DNA of 33,967 bases from the NCBI RefSeq assembly GCF_003606285.1, contig NZ_CP028888.1, positions 1-33,967 of the forward strand, written 5' to 3'. This stretch comes from Borrelia turcica IST7. GTDB lineage: Bacteria; Spirochaetota; Spirochaetia; Borreliales; Borreliaceae. Position numbers and translations under genes: made by a program. Shown here piece by piece: positions 1-7,104 of this stretch. Under the pieces are notes generated by a model. The model did not search any database. It was not told the DNA's origin and saw only the letters and a list, made by a program, of their open reading frames with translations. Each line of letters begins with the position of its first letter. Position 1 is the stretch's first letter.

Positions 1-174
1 CAAGTACTCTATACACATAGAATAGAGGTTAACACTAGAGTTTCATTTAATGATAGATTTAATAATCTTATAACAGGTGTAGTAGAAGAGACTAGCGGTT
101 CACTGTCTAATAGAGGGGCTTGTGTGCTTAATTTAAGTATTAAGGATGATAAGTCTACACTTGCTAGTATATAA
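1..174 (+). CDS. C-terminal 57 codons of DUF693-type tail hub/baseplate protein
   Basis: This frame is open from the first base and ends with TAA at 172-174. It encodes 57 residues, including VLYTHRIEVNTRVSF and a serine-rich end. No start lies inside the window. Joined to the gene that runs off the right end (33152-33967), the frame continues exactly, giving one protein of about 329 residues. That length and its place between a DUF792-like and a DUF777-like gene fit the Borrelia DUF693 family. By analogy with other contractile-tail phages this would be a hub/baseplate protein; that role is inferred. The next gene starts 11 bases later with a good ribosome site. Confidence 0.75.
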   Translation, partial: QVLYTHRIEVNTRVSFNDRFNNLITGVVEETSGSLSNRGACVLNLSIKDDKSTLASI

Positions 175-185
175 AGGAGAGTTAG

Positions 186-983
186 ATGCAGACACAAAAT
201 TATAATGAATTTAGATATTACACAAATTTAGAAAATATGGCATACATTCATCATGAAACACTAGACAAAATGTGCCAACACATTTTCATATCAAGATTAG
301 GGATAGTTAAGGAATTTGACCCAAAAACACAAGAGGGAATAGTAGTAATTCCAGAATTTGGTAGTCTTAATATTGCAACAAAAAATATATCAAACATGCA
401 ACTTTACCTAAAAGAAAAAGATAAGGTTATATTACTACAGTCAAGTGTTAATTTATTTGACACAAAAGACACAAATTATTTTGATAAAACTTACTTCTAT
501 ATTCTAAATAGAGTTGATATTAAGACTATAGAAAAAGCTATTATTGATATTGACCAATTCGCATTAAAACACCATAAACTTGATATAGAAGCAGAAGAGA
601 CAATCAATATTAAATCAGAGGATAAGCTTAATATTGACTCACAAGATTTAGCTCTAAACTCAAGTACAATCAAACTTAAATCAGAAGATAAATTTAATAT
701 TGACTCACAAGATTTAGCTCTAAACTCAAGTACAATCAAACTTAAATCAGAAGATAAATTTAATATTGACTCACAAGATTTAGCTCTAAACTCAAGTGCA
801 ATCAAACTTAAATCAAGTAATCCTATATCAATATCTACAAATAATGAAAGTCTATATGGTATTCTAAATTCTCTACTAGACACACTACAAGAACTAAAAT
901 TCGTACAAGAGGCAGGAGCTATGGCAGAATTACAACTAAAAATGCCACTACTTAAAGTACGCCTACAGCAATTACTCTCATAA
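186..983 (+). CDS. DUF777-like protein, probable baseplate/tail spike with 22-residue repeats
   Basis: A 265-residue protein starting at ATG 186, eight bases after an AAAGGAG ribosome site. The first ~120 residues match my memory of the Borrelia DUF777 family, with a beta-rich stretch (SRLGIVKEFDPKTQEGIVVI) like the OB-type N-domain of phage baseplate spike proteins. Residues ~143-208 are three almost identical 22-residue repeats built around DSQDLALNSS with regular alternating residues, which suggests a beta-helical needle. A leucine-rich segment (LLDTLQELKF) follows near the C-terminus. It sits directly after the DUF693-type hub gene and before the gp25-like gene, where a spike gene is expected. 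Family assignment is fairly secure; the membrane-piercing role is inferred. Confidence 0.75.
   Translation: MQTQNYNEFRYYTNLENMAYIHHETLDKMCQHIFISRLGIVKEFDPKTQEGIVVIPEFGSLNIATKNISNMQLYLKEKDKVILLQSSVNLFDTKDTNYFDKTYFYILNRVDIKTIEKAIIDIDQFALKHHKLDIEAEETINIKSEDKLNIDSQDLALNSSTIKLKSEDKFNIDSQDLALNSSTIKLKSEDKFNIDSQDLALNSSAIKLKSSNPISISTNNESLYGILNSLLDTLQELKFVQEAGAMAELQLKMPLLKVRLQQLLS
612..809 (+). repeat. Three tandem 66-bp coding repeats in the spike gene
   Basis: Units run 612-677, 678-743 and 744-809, each beginning AAATCAGA. Units 2 and 3 differ by about one base; unit 1 differs at a few positions. Each encodes 22 residues (KSEDKxNIDSQDLALNSS plus xIKL), so gain or loss of a unit keeps the frame. High identity suggests recent slippage or recombination. 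Confidence 0.95.
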
Positions 984-1035
984 AAGAGTTAAGTGAACTT
1001 ACCTTAAAGGTAACAGCTATAAACCTAACAAATTG

Positions 1036-1080
1036 GTACACTTTTTTAATAAAATTATGCAAATTTGTTAAAATTATTAT
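1036..1080 (+). promoter_or_regulatory. Putative phage late promoter, leaderless start for the 1081 gene
   Basis: GTACACTTTTT (1036-1046) is followed 28 bases later, start to start, by TTTGTTAAAATTA (1064-1076), and the ATG lies at 1081. TAAAAT (1069-1074) would serve as the -10, which puts the start of transcription at about the ATG itself. No Shine-Dalgarno sequence precedes the ATG. The same two blocks occur upstream of the portal gene with 27 bases between them and the ATG 44 bases from the first block (45 here). Confidence 0.6.
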
Positions 1081-1416
1081 ATGGACATTAAGGTTAATGA
1101 TAATTTTGATTGTATTTTAAATGGTGGTCTTAAACTAATAGATGCTATAGAAGAGCAAAAACAAACACTTTTCCTTTATTTAAAACTTCCTAAAGGTAGT
1201 CTTAGTTGGGATAAAGCTTATGGGGTTGATTATGACACTCTACTTAAGATACTAAAATTAAGAGACAAGCCAAGATTAGAATTTTTCTTTACCACAATTG
1301 CCACAGAATTACAACTTAATCTATCTAATATAGAGACAACATATCTTAAAGGGAGGGTTGGGGTTAGTCTATATTTTACACAAGGTGATTTTTTAGAAAT
1401 GGAATTTAGTATATGA
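1081..1416 (+). CDS. Probable gp25/XkdS-like baseplate wedge protein
   Basis: A 111-residue protein from ATG 1081 with no ribosome site; the late promoter-like block abuts the start. Its size, the beta-rich C-terminus and a core with DTLLKILKL and EFFFTTIATELQ fit small baseplate proteins of the gp25/DUF2634 type. Its position immediately upstream of, and overlapping by ATGA with, the baseplate-J-like gene is the usual gp25-J order in contractile-tail phages. I see no diagnostic residue that proves the family, so the role rests mainly on context. Confidence 0.6.
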   Translation: MDIKVNDNFDCILNGGLKLIDAIEEQKQTLFLYLKLPKGSLSWDKAYGVDYDTLLKILKLRDKPRLEFFFTTIATELQLNLSNIETTYLKGRVGVSLYFTQGDFLEMEFSI

Positions 1417-2297
1417 GCAAGCCAACAATATTTAACCAAGAGAGTGGAATAATACTTAAAGAAACGGAAGAGATTTTAAATGAAAAGAAGGATTTGCTTA
1501 AAGAAAAAGGTATCTCTTTATCTAAAAATAGAATATTTGACATTATAAATTATCCTAGTTCAGAAATTGATAGGCAAATACTTGTGGCTTTAAGTGAATT
1601 ATTTAAGCGTATTGATGAGGGCGGTTCTTTTTTTAAAGAATGGGAAGCCAAACTTAGTATTCCAAGTAGTTCTACTTTTGATGCGGTACGAAAAGCATTC
1701 CTACAAATTGATGGTGTTGATTATTGTAATCTAACAAGCGGTGCAGGAATTGTTGCACTATTTTTAATAATTACAAATAAATCTTATTTTATAAATGGTG
1801 AGGCTAACCAACTAGACACTAAAATCAAGAATCAAATATGGGAAGTTTTCTATAAAGTAATGCCAAGCGGTACGGCCTTCATAGGCGATATTACAGTTGA
1901 CGGGCTTAACGAAATGAGACAAAAGAAAACTTATAAATTTAGCTTAGGTAAGCCTAAATATATCTACATGAAGATTTACTACAAAATAAATCATAAGGAT
2001 TTCATTCACATTGATATTGACACTAAGCTTAGAGAAATTTACAAACAAATAATTGATGAGAATTATAAGGATATGGGTATTGATTATGTTTATCAAGACT
2101 TCTTAGCCCCCGTAAGTATGATTAAGGGAATAAAGTCAATAAGGGTTGGGACTCTTGTTAAAGAAGATGAGGCTAGTGAAAGCAAATCTATACAAGAAAG
2201 CGAATACACATTTAACACCGACATAGAAATAAACCCTAATGAGATACTTCTATTTGATACAAAAGAGCGTCTACTCATTGATATCGACAAGGAATAA
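1413..2297 (+). CDS. DUF276-like baseplate J protein
   Basis: 294 residues, starting at an ATG that overlaps the previous stop (ATGA). The N-terminus (residues ~25-100) with DIINYPSSEIDRQILVALSE and FKEWEAKLSIPS resembles the Borrelia DUF276 family and, more generally, the start of gpJ-like baseplate proteins, where a long N-terminal helix pair precedes a beta domain. The middle (VDGVDYCNLTSGAG-like region, then VMPSGTAFIGD) fits the gpJ pattern of a DGV block followed by a PAGT-like loop. It follows the gp25-like gene and precedes the DUF735-like gene by three bases, a standard baseplate order. It probably forms the wedge periphery that links hub and fibres. Confidence 0.7.
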   Translation: MSKPTIFNQESGIILKETEEILNEKKDLLKEKGISLSKNRIFDIINYPSSEIDRQILVALSELFKRIDEGGSFFKEWEAKLSIPSSSTFDAVRKAFLQIDGVDYCNLTSGAGIVALFLIITNKSYFINGEANQLDTKIKNQIWEVFYKVMPSGTAFIGDITVDGLNEMRQKKTYKFSLGKPKYIYMKIYYKINHKDFIHIDIDTKLREIYKQIIDENYKDMGIDYVYQDFLAPVSMIKGIKSIRVGTLVKEDEASESKSIQESEYTFNTDIEINPNEILLFDTKERLLIDIDKE

Positions 2298-2300
2298 TAA

Positions 2301-3062
2301 ATGAACATAAATCATAACTCTACATACGACATTCCAGAGGCTTTACGAAATACACAGCTAGCAAAAATTATTGACAACGAAATTGAATATAAAAAACTTA
2401 TTCTTAATGAGATAAAAGAGATAACAAATAATTTCTCTTCTAATAATATTAAATCACACTTAAAAATTAGATTTATAGCTAAATTCTTAGCAAAAATCTT
2501 TAAAGTGTACCATCTTGATAAAAACCTAACTAGTGATATTGTAAATGGAATTGATAGCGTACTCTTGTCAAGAGAACATATTGGTACGGATAATAGTTTT
2601 AACCTTCTTTTTGCTAGTTATCTTTATACAAATGTAGAGCTTACCACTAATAAAGAACAGGCAGGTGAGATTGTAATTAAGCTTCTTAATAACATTAAAT
2701 CCCCCTTTAGAAGATACATCGTACACAACAAATTAGACAAGGTTGTAGGGAATGAAAAGGTTTTCAAGTTTAAAAAAATTGTCATAATTCACTCTAAGGG
2801 CAAATTTAATCTTATGTTTAATTACATGCCTTTAAATTATACAAGTTCAATTTATGAGTTTATTAAAAGTCTTATTCCTGTTGGAAGAGTTGTGCGGATT
2901 AAGGATAGGGATAATCAAGTTATAATGAGCAACTCAGCACAAGAAACTCAAGAGAAGCAATTTTTACATAAACTTAAAGAACAAATGAAACAACCAGCAT
3001 CTTATTCTCACACAGACGAATTAGAGGATACTAGCACAGACATTATCTTAACATGTAGATAA
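2301..3062 (+). CDS. DUF735-like tail/baseplate protein (gpI-like position)
   Basis: 253 residues, ATG 2301, with AAGGA eight bases upstream inside the end of the previous gene. The sequence opens with NHNSTYDIPEALRNTQLAK and continues through IDNEIEYKKLILNEIKEI. An early N-terminus of this kind, directly after a gpJ-like gene and before the fibre gene, matches the position of gpI/XkdU-type tail proteins. I recognise it as the Borrelia DUF735 family with moderate confidence. The C-terminal ~45 residues are rich in Q, E, K, S and T and look disordered. It probably connects baseplate and fibre. Confidence 0.6.
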   Translation: MNINHNSTYDIPEALRNTQLAKIIDNEIEYKKLILNEIKEITNNFSSNNIKSHLKIRFIAKFLAKIFKVYHLDKNLTSDIVNGIDSVLLSREHIGTDNSFNLLFASYLYTNVELTTNKEQAGEIVIKLLNNIKSPFRRYIVHNKLDKVVGNEKVFKFKKIVIIHSKGKFNLMFNYMPLNYTSSIYEFIKSLIPVGRVVRIKDRDNQVIMSNSAQETQEKQFLHKLKEQMKQPASYSHTDELEDTSTDIILTCR

Positions 3063-3085
3063 ACACACAAAAAAGGAGAAAATTT

Positions 3086-4741
3086 ATGAGTCAACACATT
3101 GACACAGATAATGAAATTCAAATTAAGGATTTAAATAAAAAGTCAAAAGCAGAGCCTAATGACTTATTACTACTAGACGACCCACTAACTAGTTGTAATG
3201 CTATAACTTACAAAAACTTCTACGAACAAATACGAGAAGCTACCTACAAGGATTTACCTAAACTTATAGAATATTTAGAAAAAATAGATACAATACAAGA
3301 CTTAAAAGAAGATACTTCCCTTGAAGAGATTAATCTTAATAGAGGTAATATCCCAACAGGTAGAAAAGAGATTATTTTTTATCTTGATTACTCTACTAAA
3401 AAAATAATTCCTATTACCCTTAAAACATTTGCATATAAAATATATAAACACTTATTTGGTGTAGCTAGTCAACAAGATTCAGACAAAACAGCTGTAAGTA
3501 ATGCTACACAAGCTAACGATTGGAAGGATGATGATTTAGTTACTCTACTTAGAAGAGAAAATGGCACTCTTTTTAAAGCTACTTATAGAGATTTTTTCAA
3601 AAAAGTTAAAGGGGAACTAATTAATACCGCTACAAAAGACACAGCAATCAATTCTAATGAAGATAATATATGTTTTTATGAAAAAGACAAAAACAGAATC
3701 TCTATTACCACATTTAAAAGATTAGTAGATGCAATAATATCTCACTACACTACAAATGAGAATAACATTGATACTAGTTATGAAAAGATTACTTTTTTTG
3801 ACTCTAAGAATTATAAATTTAATGCCTACAATATTGATAGCCTTAAGAAGGCTCTTGACTTAGCCACATATGAAACAAAAGCAAATGCAAATGCTAAATA
3901 TGAAACAAAAGAGAATGCAAATAAAACATATGTAAAAAAATCATACGCAAATTCAGAATATGAAACAAAAGCAAATGTGAACAATCACTATCTAAAAAAA
4001 ACAGACGCAAGTTCAGTATATGAAACAAAAGCAAATGCAACTAAGACATATCTACCAAAAGCAAGTGCATTAGTAGTATATGAAACAAAAGATAATGCAA
4101 ATAATACATATGTAAAAAAATCAGATGCAAGTTCAGTATATGAAACAAAAGCAAATGTGAATAATACCTATGTAAAAAAATCAGAAGGAATAACTAATGG
4201 TAATCTTAAACTTAGACTAAAAGATACATTTAAAAACACCTATAAGGCTTCTAGTATAACATCAACTCATCAGTTTATATTACGCAATACAAGCGATAAT
4301 GATATTGAAATATTAGATTTCCCTGTTTGGCTACAAGGTGCTCCAGATGATTTTGGGGGTACAAGGACACTAAATAATGACTCACACACAAATGAGGGTG
4401 AATACGGAAAAACACATATAACTTTAAAACTAGAAACCCGAAACGAAACAGAAATAAGAATACCACAAAGGTTTAAAAACAACTCAGATGCATATATATA
4501 TCTAAAGATTAGCGTACAGCCTATCTTTTATAGCAGTAGAGGTGAAAAAGATAATGTTAAGCGTGTATTTGTTAAGTTTAACGATGAGTCAGCAAAACGA
4601 GAAGTATTCCAATTTGATGCATGGGGACAAAAAGCTCATTACTCAGACGGAAGTTATGTAGGACACATATTCCCTCTATATAACGGATGGTACAAGATTA
4701 TAACATTATCAGACAACACACTAGACCTAATACAAGTATAA
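3086..4741 (+). CDS. DUF685-like tail fibre protein with 20-residue tandem repeats
   Basis: 551 residues from ATG 3086, with AAAGGAG ten bases upstream. The N-terminal ~260 residues hold three degenerate segments of the type DLLLLDDPLTSCNAITYKNF and NDWKDDDLVTLLRRENGTLF, which look like a repeated small domain. Residues ~262-370 are a tandem array of YETKANA and YVKKSDA units, 10 residues each in pairs of 20, typical of trimeric phage fibre shafts. The last ~180 residues are beta-rich with aromatic residues and would be the receptor-binding tip. It ends the baseplate block and precedes blyA. Length is in keeping with the Borrelia DUF685 family; the receptor role is inferred. Confidence 0.7.
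   Translation: MSQHIDTDNEIQIKDLNKKSKAEPNDLLLLDDPLTSCNAITYKNFYEQIREATYKDLPKLIEYLEKIDTIQDLKEDTSLEEINLNRGNIPTGRKEIIFYLDYSTKKIIPITLKTFAYKIYKHLFGVASQQDSDKTAVSNATQANDWKDDDLVTLLRRENGTLFKATYRDFFKKVKGELINTATKDTAINSNEDNICFYEKDKNRISITTFKRLVDAIISHYTTNENNIDTSYEKITFFDSKNYKFNAYNIDSLKKALDLATYETKANANAKYETKENANKTYVKKSYANSEYETKANVNNHYLKKTDASSVYETKANATKTYLPKASALVVYETKDNANNTYVKKSDASSVYETKANVNNTYVKKSEGITNGNLKLRLKDTFKNTYKASSITSTHQFILRNTSDNDIEILDFPVWLQGAPDDFGGTRTLNNDSHTNEGEYGKTHITLKLETRNETEIRIPQRFKNNSDAYIYLKISVQPIFYSSRGEKDNVKRVFVKFNDESAKREVFQFDAWGQKAHYSDGSYVGHIFPLYNGWYKIITLSDNTLDLIQV
3867..4178 (+). repeat. 60-bp tandem repeats (30-bp half units) in the fibre gene
   Basis: TATGAAACAAAA recurs at exact 60-base spacing, with the YETK codons starting at about 3899, 3959, 4019, 4079 and 4139, plus one copy 30 bases earlier at 3869. 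The alternate half units read YVKKSDA, YLKKTDA or YLPKASA. All intervals are multiples of 30, so the frame is preserved. Units are diverged more than those in the spike gene. Confidence 0.9.
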
Positions 4742-4765
4742 ACAAAAATAAAAGGAGGTTAAAGT

Positions 4766-4924
4766 ATGCAGGATATATTAAATTTTTTACATAATCTTGA
4801 TTTATACAAGTTCATTGGGCTTGTTGTAGCCATACTAGCTATTTTTTGGCTACTAAGACCTGTATTCACGGATTGTGTAAAGATAATGAAAAAAATATTA
4901 CATATTAAAGACAAACAAGATTAA
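4766..4924 (+). CDS. blyA: BlyA-like small holin
   Basis: A 52-residue protein starting at ATG 4766, behind a strong AAAGGAGG ribosome site. It has one clear membrane segment (FIGLVVAILAIFWLL, residues ~16-30) and a basic C-terminus (KIMKKILHIKDKQD). Small size, single membrane helix, charged tail and position between the fibre gene and a BlyB-like gene fit BlyA of cp32, reported as a phage holin. It would sit in the inner membrane and act at host lysis. It is shorter than the B. burgdorferi protein as I remember it (about 67 residues). Holin activity is inferred from family and context. Confidence 0.7.
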   Translation: MQDILNFLHNLDLYKFIGLVVAILAIFWLLRPVFTDCVKIMKKILHIKDKQD

Positions 4925-4939
4925 TAGGAGGTAAATATA

Positions 4940-5215
4940 ATGAACGAAAATAAAGAAAATTTAAGTGAAACACAAAATGAAGATGCTACTGCCGTAAAGA
5001 TAGATACAATAGAGCACCCACAAGTCAGCAACATTTACATAGGTAGCTTAATGCATAATGTATCAAGTATTTTAAAATTTGCTAACATAGAACATCCTAC
5101 AATAAACAAGATAGTAGAAAAAAGTAGGCTTATTGACGAATTAGTTAGCTTTACACAAGATATATACAACACCATTATTGCAGATGGGAACAAGAGAGAT
5201 ATAAACAAGAAATGA
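4940..5215 (+). CDS. blyB: BlyB-like protein
   Basis: 91 residues, ATG 4940, preceded by TAGGAGG. It is hydrophilic in the first 30 residues and then has a conserved-looking block NIYIGSLMHNVSSILKFANI and a helical end (LIDELVSFTQDIYNTII). It lacks a signal peptide. The location right after the holin gene matches BlyB of the cp32 family, thought to help or control BlyA. The stop overlaps the next start (ATGA at 5212-5215), so the pair is translationally coupled to the next small gene. Confidence 0.65.
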   Translation: MNENKENLSETQNEDATAVKIDTIEHPQVSNIYIGSLMHNVSSILKFANIEHPTINKIVEKSRLIDELVSFTQDIYNTIIADGNKRDINKK

Positions 5216-5373
5216 TTGATATTATAAATGTGGCGGGACAAATTGTAGCCAACTCTTCTAATAGTCAAGAAAAGGTAGAATTATTAGAAAATTTAAGAGA
5301 GAGAAGAAATAAATTAGCTCTTGAAAAGATTGAAGCTCTTCAAAGGGAGATAGCAAATGAAACATACTTTTAA
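5212..5373 (+). CDS. Small coiled-coil protein of the lysis block (53 aa)
   Basis: Starts at ATG 5212, overlapping the blyB stop, and ends at TAA 5371-5373, overlapping the lipoprotein gene by 17 bases. The 53-residue product starts MIDIINVAGQIVANSS and continues with a charged helix (KVELLENLRERRNKLALEK) that looks like a coiled coil. No membrane segment is convincing. The tight overlaps on both sides make it a real gene by context. In cp32 a small gene also follows blyB. The function is unknown; it may bind the holin pair or the lipoprotein. Confidence 0.6.
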   Translation: MIDIINVAGQIVANSSNSQEKVELLENLRERRNKLALEKIEALQREIANETYF

Positions 5374-5737
5374 TACAAAAATAAAGCTATTTACTCTATT
5401 CTTATTTACTCTATTCATAGCATGCACAACAATAGCTAGTATTCCCATAGAGCCTGTAATGCCAAAAGAGCACACACTTGACTCATTGACTAAATATGAG
5501 AGTCAATTACTTGAATATGTTATCTATTTACAAGTGTTTTTAGTTAACACAAAAAAGAAGGTCAATGATAAGGATTATCCTACATTTACTTTTTTTAATA
5601 CAAATAAACTAGAAAGCACACAAACAATTAATGCTCTTAAAGCCAATATTGCTTATATGAAGGAATACATATCTCTAACTAAACCTATTGCAGAGGCTGT
5701 ATATAGGAAATATTCAAAACAAATTAATCACAAATGA
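5357..5737 (+). CDS. Putative lipoprotein of the lysis block
   Basis: 126 residues, ATG 5357, with an AAAGGGAG ribosome site inside the upstream gene. The N-terminus has basic residues (KHTFNTKIK), a hydrophobic stretch (LFTLFLFTLFIA) and a cysteine at about residue 23 in LFIAC, an acceptable spirochaetal lipobox. The mature part is mostly helical (YESQLLEYVIYLQVFLVNTKK, KANIAYMKEYISL). In other phages an outer-membrane spanin-like lipoprotein lies next to the holin, and such a role here is possible but unproven. It is the last gene of the plus-strand late run; a bidirectional terminator follows within 20 bases. Confidence 0.6.
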   Translation: MKHTFNTKIKLFTLFLFTLFIACTTIASIPIEPVMPKEHTLDSLTKYESQLLEYVIYLQVFLVNTKKKVNDKDYPTFTFFNTNKLESTQTINALKANIAYMKEYISLTKPIAEAVYRKYSKQINHK

Positions 5738-5753
5738 ATATATTAATAATAAA

Positions 5754-5800
5754 AAACCCCTTGCAAGCTAAAAATCCACACATGAGCCTACAAGGGGTTT
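5754..5800. terminator. Bidirectional terminator overlapping the 3' end of tmk
   Basis: Ten-base perfect arms AAACCCCTTG (5754-5763) and CAAGGGGTTT (5791-5800) enclose a 27-base loop. A T-rich tract (GTTTTTAC) follows on the plus strand, and TTTTTT on the minus strand. The right arm encodes residues KPLV of the kinase, whose stop lies in the loop. Confidence 0.7.
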
Positions 5801-6469
5801 GTTTTTACTAACTAAATCATCTAAATAAACTTGATTTGATATGGCCTTAAGGATTTTACGCGCATTAGATTCAATATCACCCAACACATTATTTTCCAAC
5901 ACCACTATTTTTGTATGAAGATGTGAAAAATCAATCCTATTTAATACTTCTACATATCTATTTCTAATCTTAATGATAGAATCTCTATCAAGTTCAACTC
6001 TATCTATTCTACCACTCTTCCTTTTCTCTTCTAACCTATTCATTATTCGTTTTATAGATGAATCAATTAAAAATATTACCTCAGGCAAGGGAAAAGGTGA
6101 GTCAAGTAAGCTTACAGGATTTCCTTGATACACAACACTAGAGAGTAAATATCTATCACATATTACCTTATGCCCAGCGCACGGGGGTGTTTTAAGTAGT
6201 AAAGACGCTACACCACCCTTACCATATATATGCTCTTCTCTATCGGCAAAAAGTAAATATTCTATTGTTTTATTTGAAAATAAAGGCGATTCTCTTCCTA
6301 GCTCTTCTCTTATAAGAGTACCGATGCAACTATCAGTAGGTTCTCTTGTGAAATGGTAATTAAACTTACCTACACATAAGCTCTTTATTGCAGATATTAT
6401 ACTAGACTTCCCTACACCATCTACACCCTCTAGTACATAAAAGTTATTAAGTACCCTACATCTATTCAC
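5768..6469 (-). CDS. tmk: Thymidylate kinase
   Basis: 233 residues, GTG start at 6469, the first start after an in-frame stop; no clear ribosome site. Motifs in order: P-loop GVDGVGKSS (residues 15-23), FTREPT (40-45), DRY (105-107) and the Arg-rich lid EKRKSGRIDR (148-157). All elements needed for dTMP phosphorylation to dTDP are present, so it should be active in the cytosol. Bacterial enzymes are usually ~205-215 residues; the extra ~20 are at the C-terminus and are partly encoded by the terminator stem. It runs against the flanking late genes and probably boosts dTTP supply during phage replication. A chromosomal copy is expected in Borrelia, so this would be a second one. Confidence 0.9.
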   Translation of the reverse strand: MNRCRVLNNFYVLEGVDGVGKSSIISAIKSLCVGKFNYHFTREPTDSCIGTLIREELGRESPLFSNKTIEYLLFADREEHIYGKGGVASLLLKTPPCAGHKVICDRYLLSSVVYQGNPVSLLDSPFPLPEVIFLIDSSIKRIMNRLEEKRKSGRIDRVELDRDSIIKIRNRYVEVLNRIDFSHLHTKIVVLENNVLGDIESNARKILKAISNQVYLDDLVSKNKPLVGSCVDF

Positions 6470-6573
6470 AAAATAATCTTAACATTTACAGCAAAAAATA
6501 TCAAAATGTGTTAAAATAAAGGAGACATTAGACTTCATAACTAATTCTAAATAAATATATTCACAATAAATAA

Positions 6574-6606
6574 ACCCCCTTCACCTAACAGGGGGTCTTC
6601 ATTTTT
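6574..6606. terminator. Terminator separating the small-RNA block from tmk
   Basis: ACCCCCT (6574-6580) pairs with AGGGGGT (6590-6596) around a nine-base loop, followed on the plus strand by CTTCATTTTT and on the minus strand by TTTATTTATT. It can stop transcripts from either side. A plus-strand promoter-like TTAAAAT at about 6510 might feed a short transcript into it, but I cannot support that well. Confidence 0.5.
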
Positions 6607-6623
6607 CTTGTATACTATTCACT

Positions 6624-6733
6624 AAAAAGACTAAAGCCCCTCAAGGGGCTCTTCATCTTAGCTAAAAATTACATAAAGATGGTAACACAGGTATCTACGC
6701 AAGGTAGATTGTGAAACCTTTTATTAATTATTA
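6624..6733 (-). ncRNA. Type I small RNA, copy 1
   Basis: On the minus strand a promoter TTGTTT (6762-6767) - 17 bases - TATACT (6739-6744) is followed by about 110 transcribed bases and an intrinsic terminator (AGCCCC at 6635-6640, loop, GGGGCT at 6645-6650, then a T-rich run reading into 6624). The interior (6681-6718) folds as a long hairpin: arms ATCTAC/GTAGAT inside a second stem that pairs GGT..CACA with TGTG..ACC. No convincing frame or ribosome site is present. The unit is repeated ~157 bases away. The function is unknown; a trans-acting or incompatibility RNA is possible. Confidence 0.55.
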
Positions 6734-6778
6734 TATTCAGTATAATTTAAACTCTATAAAGAAACAATACTAATCCCT

Positions 6779-6893
6779 AAAAAGACTAAAGCCCCACAAG
6801 GGGCTCTTCATCTTACTTAACAATAATCATATAAAAAGATGGTAACACAGGTATCTACGCAAGGTAGATTGTGAAACCTTTTATTAATTATTA
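6779..6893 (-). ncRNA. Type I small RNA, copy 2
   Basis: This is the second unit of the tandem pair. Its minus-strand promoter is TTGTTT (6922-6927) - 17 bases - TATACT (6899-6904). The terminator stem is AGCCCC (6790-6795) with GGGGCT (6800-6805) and a T-rich end. The 68 bases 6837-6904 are identical to 6677-6744 of copy 1, which covers the internal hairpin and the -10, while the promoter spacer and the stretch before the terminator have drifted. Conservation of 17-base promoter spacing despite drift in the spacer sequence supports two working transcription units. Confidence 0.55.
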
Positions 6894-6936
6894 TATTCAG
6901 TATAAATTAAACTTTATGAAAAAACAATACTATTCT

Positions 6937-7064
6937 CTAAAAAGCCTAAAGCCCCATATGGGGCTTTAAGACTTAGCAAATTGTAATTAAAAGAAAAACA
7001 AAAGGAGAATCCAGTTATCCATAAAGTAGTAGATAATGAATACCCATTTGTACTTATTATTACA
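6937..7064 (-). ncRNA. Type II small RNA, copy A
   Basis: On the minus strand a promoter TTGTTT (7093-7098) - 16 bases - TATAAT (7071-7076) precedes about 128 transcribed bases that end at a strong intrinsic terminator: AAAGCCCC (6948-6955), loop ATAT, GGGGCTTT (6960-6967), then CTTTTTAGAG. The most conserved part (7004-7069) can form a short TTATC/GATAA stem. No start codon follows a ribosome site on this strand. Copy B keeps promoter spacing and terminator although the spacer sequence differs. Confidence 0.5.
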
Positions 7065-7104
7065 TTAAACATTATACACACACACTCTAAAAAAACAAGT
7101 CTCT

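Noticed and set aside
497-883. Minus-strand frame of 128 codons with repeats inside the spike gene
   Set aside because: It is the mirror of the plus-strand coding repeats and has no ribosome site or context.
3867-4178. Regular 60-base repeats resembling a CRISPR array
   Set aside because: The repeats are in frame within a fibre gene, the spacing equals 20 codons and the 'spacers' are themselves repeats. No cas genes are present.
6480-6573. Plus-strand short RNA or gene upstream of the 6574 terminator (TTAAAAT then AAAGGAG)
   Set aside because: A ribosome-like site is present, but no start codon follows at a usable distance, and the -35 spacing (about 20) is poor.
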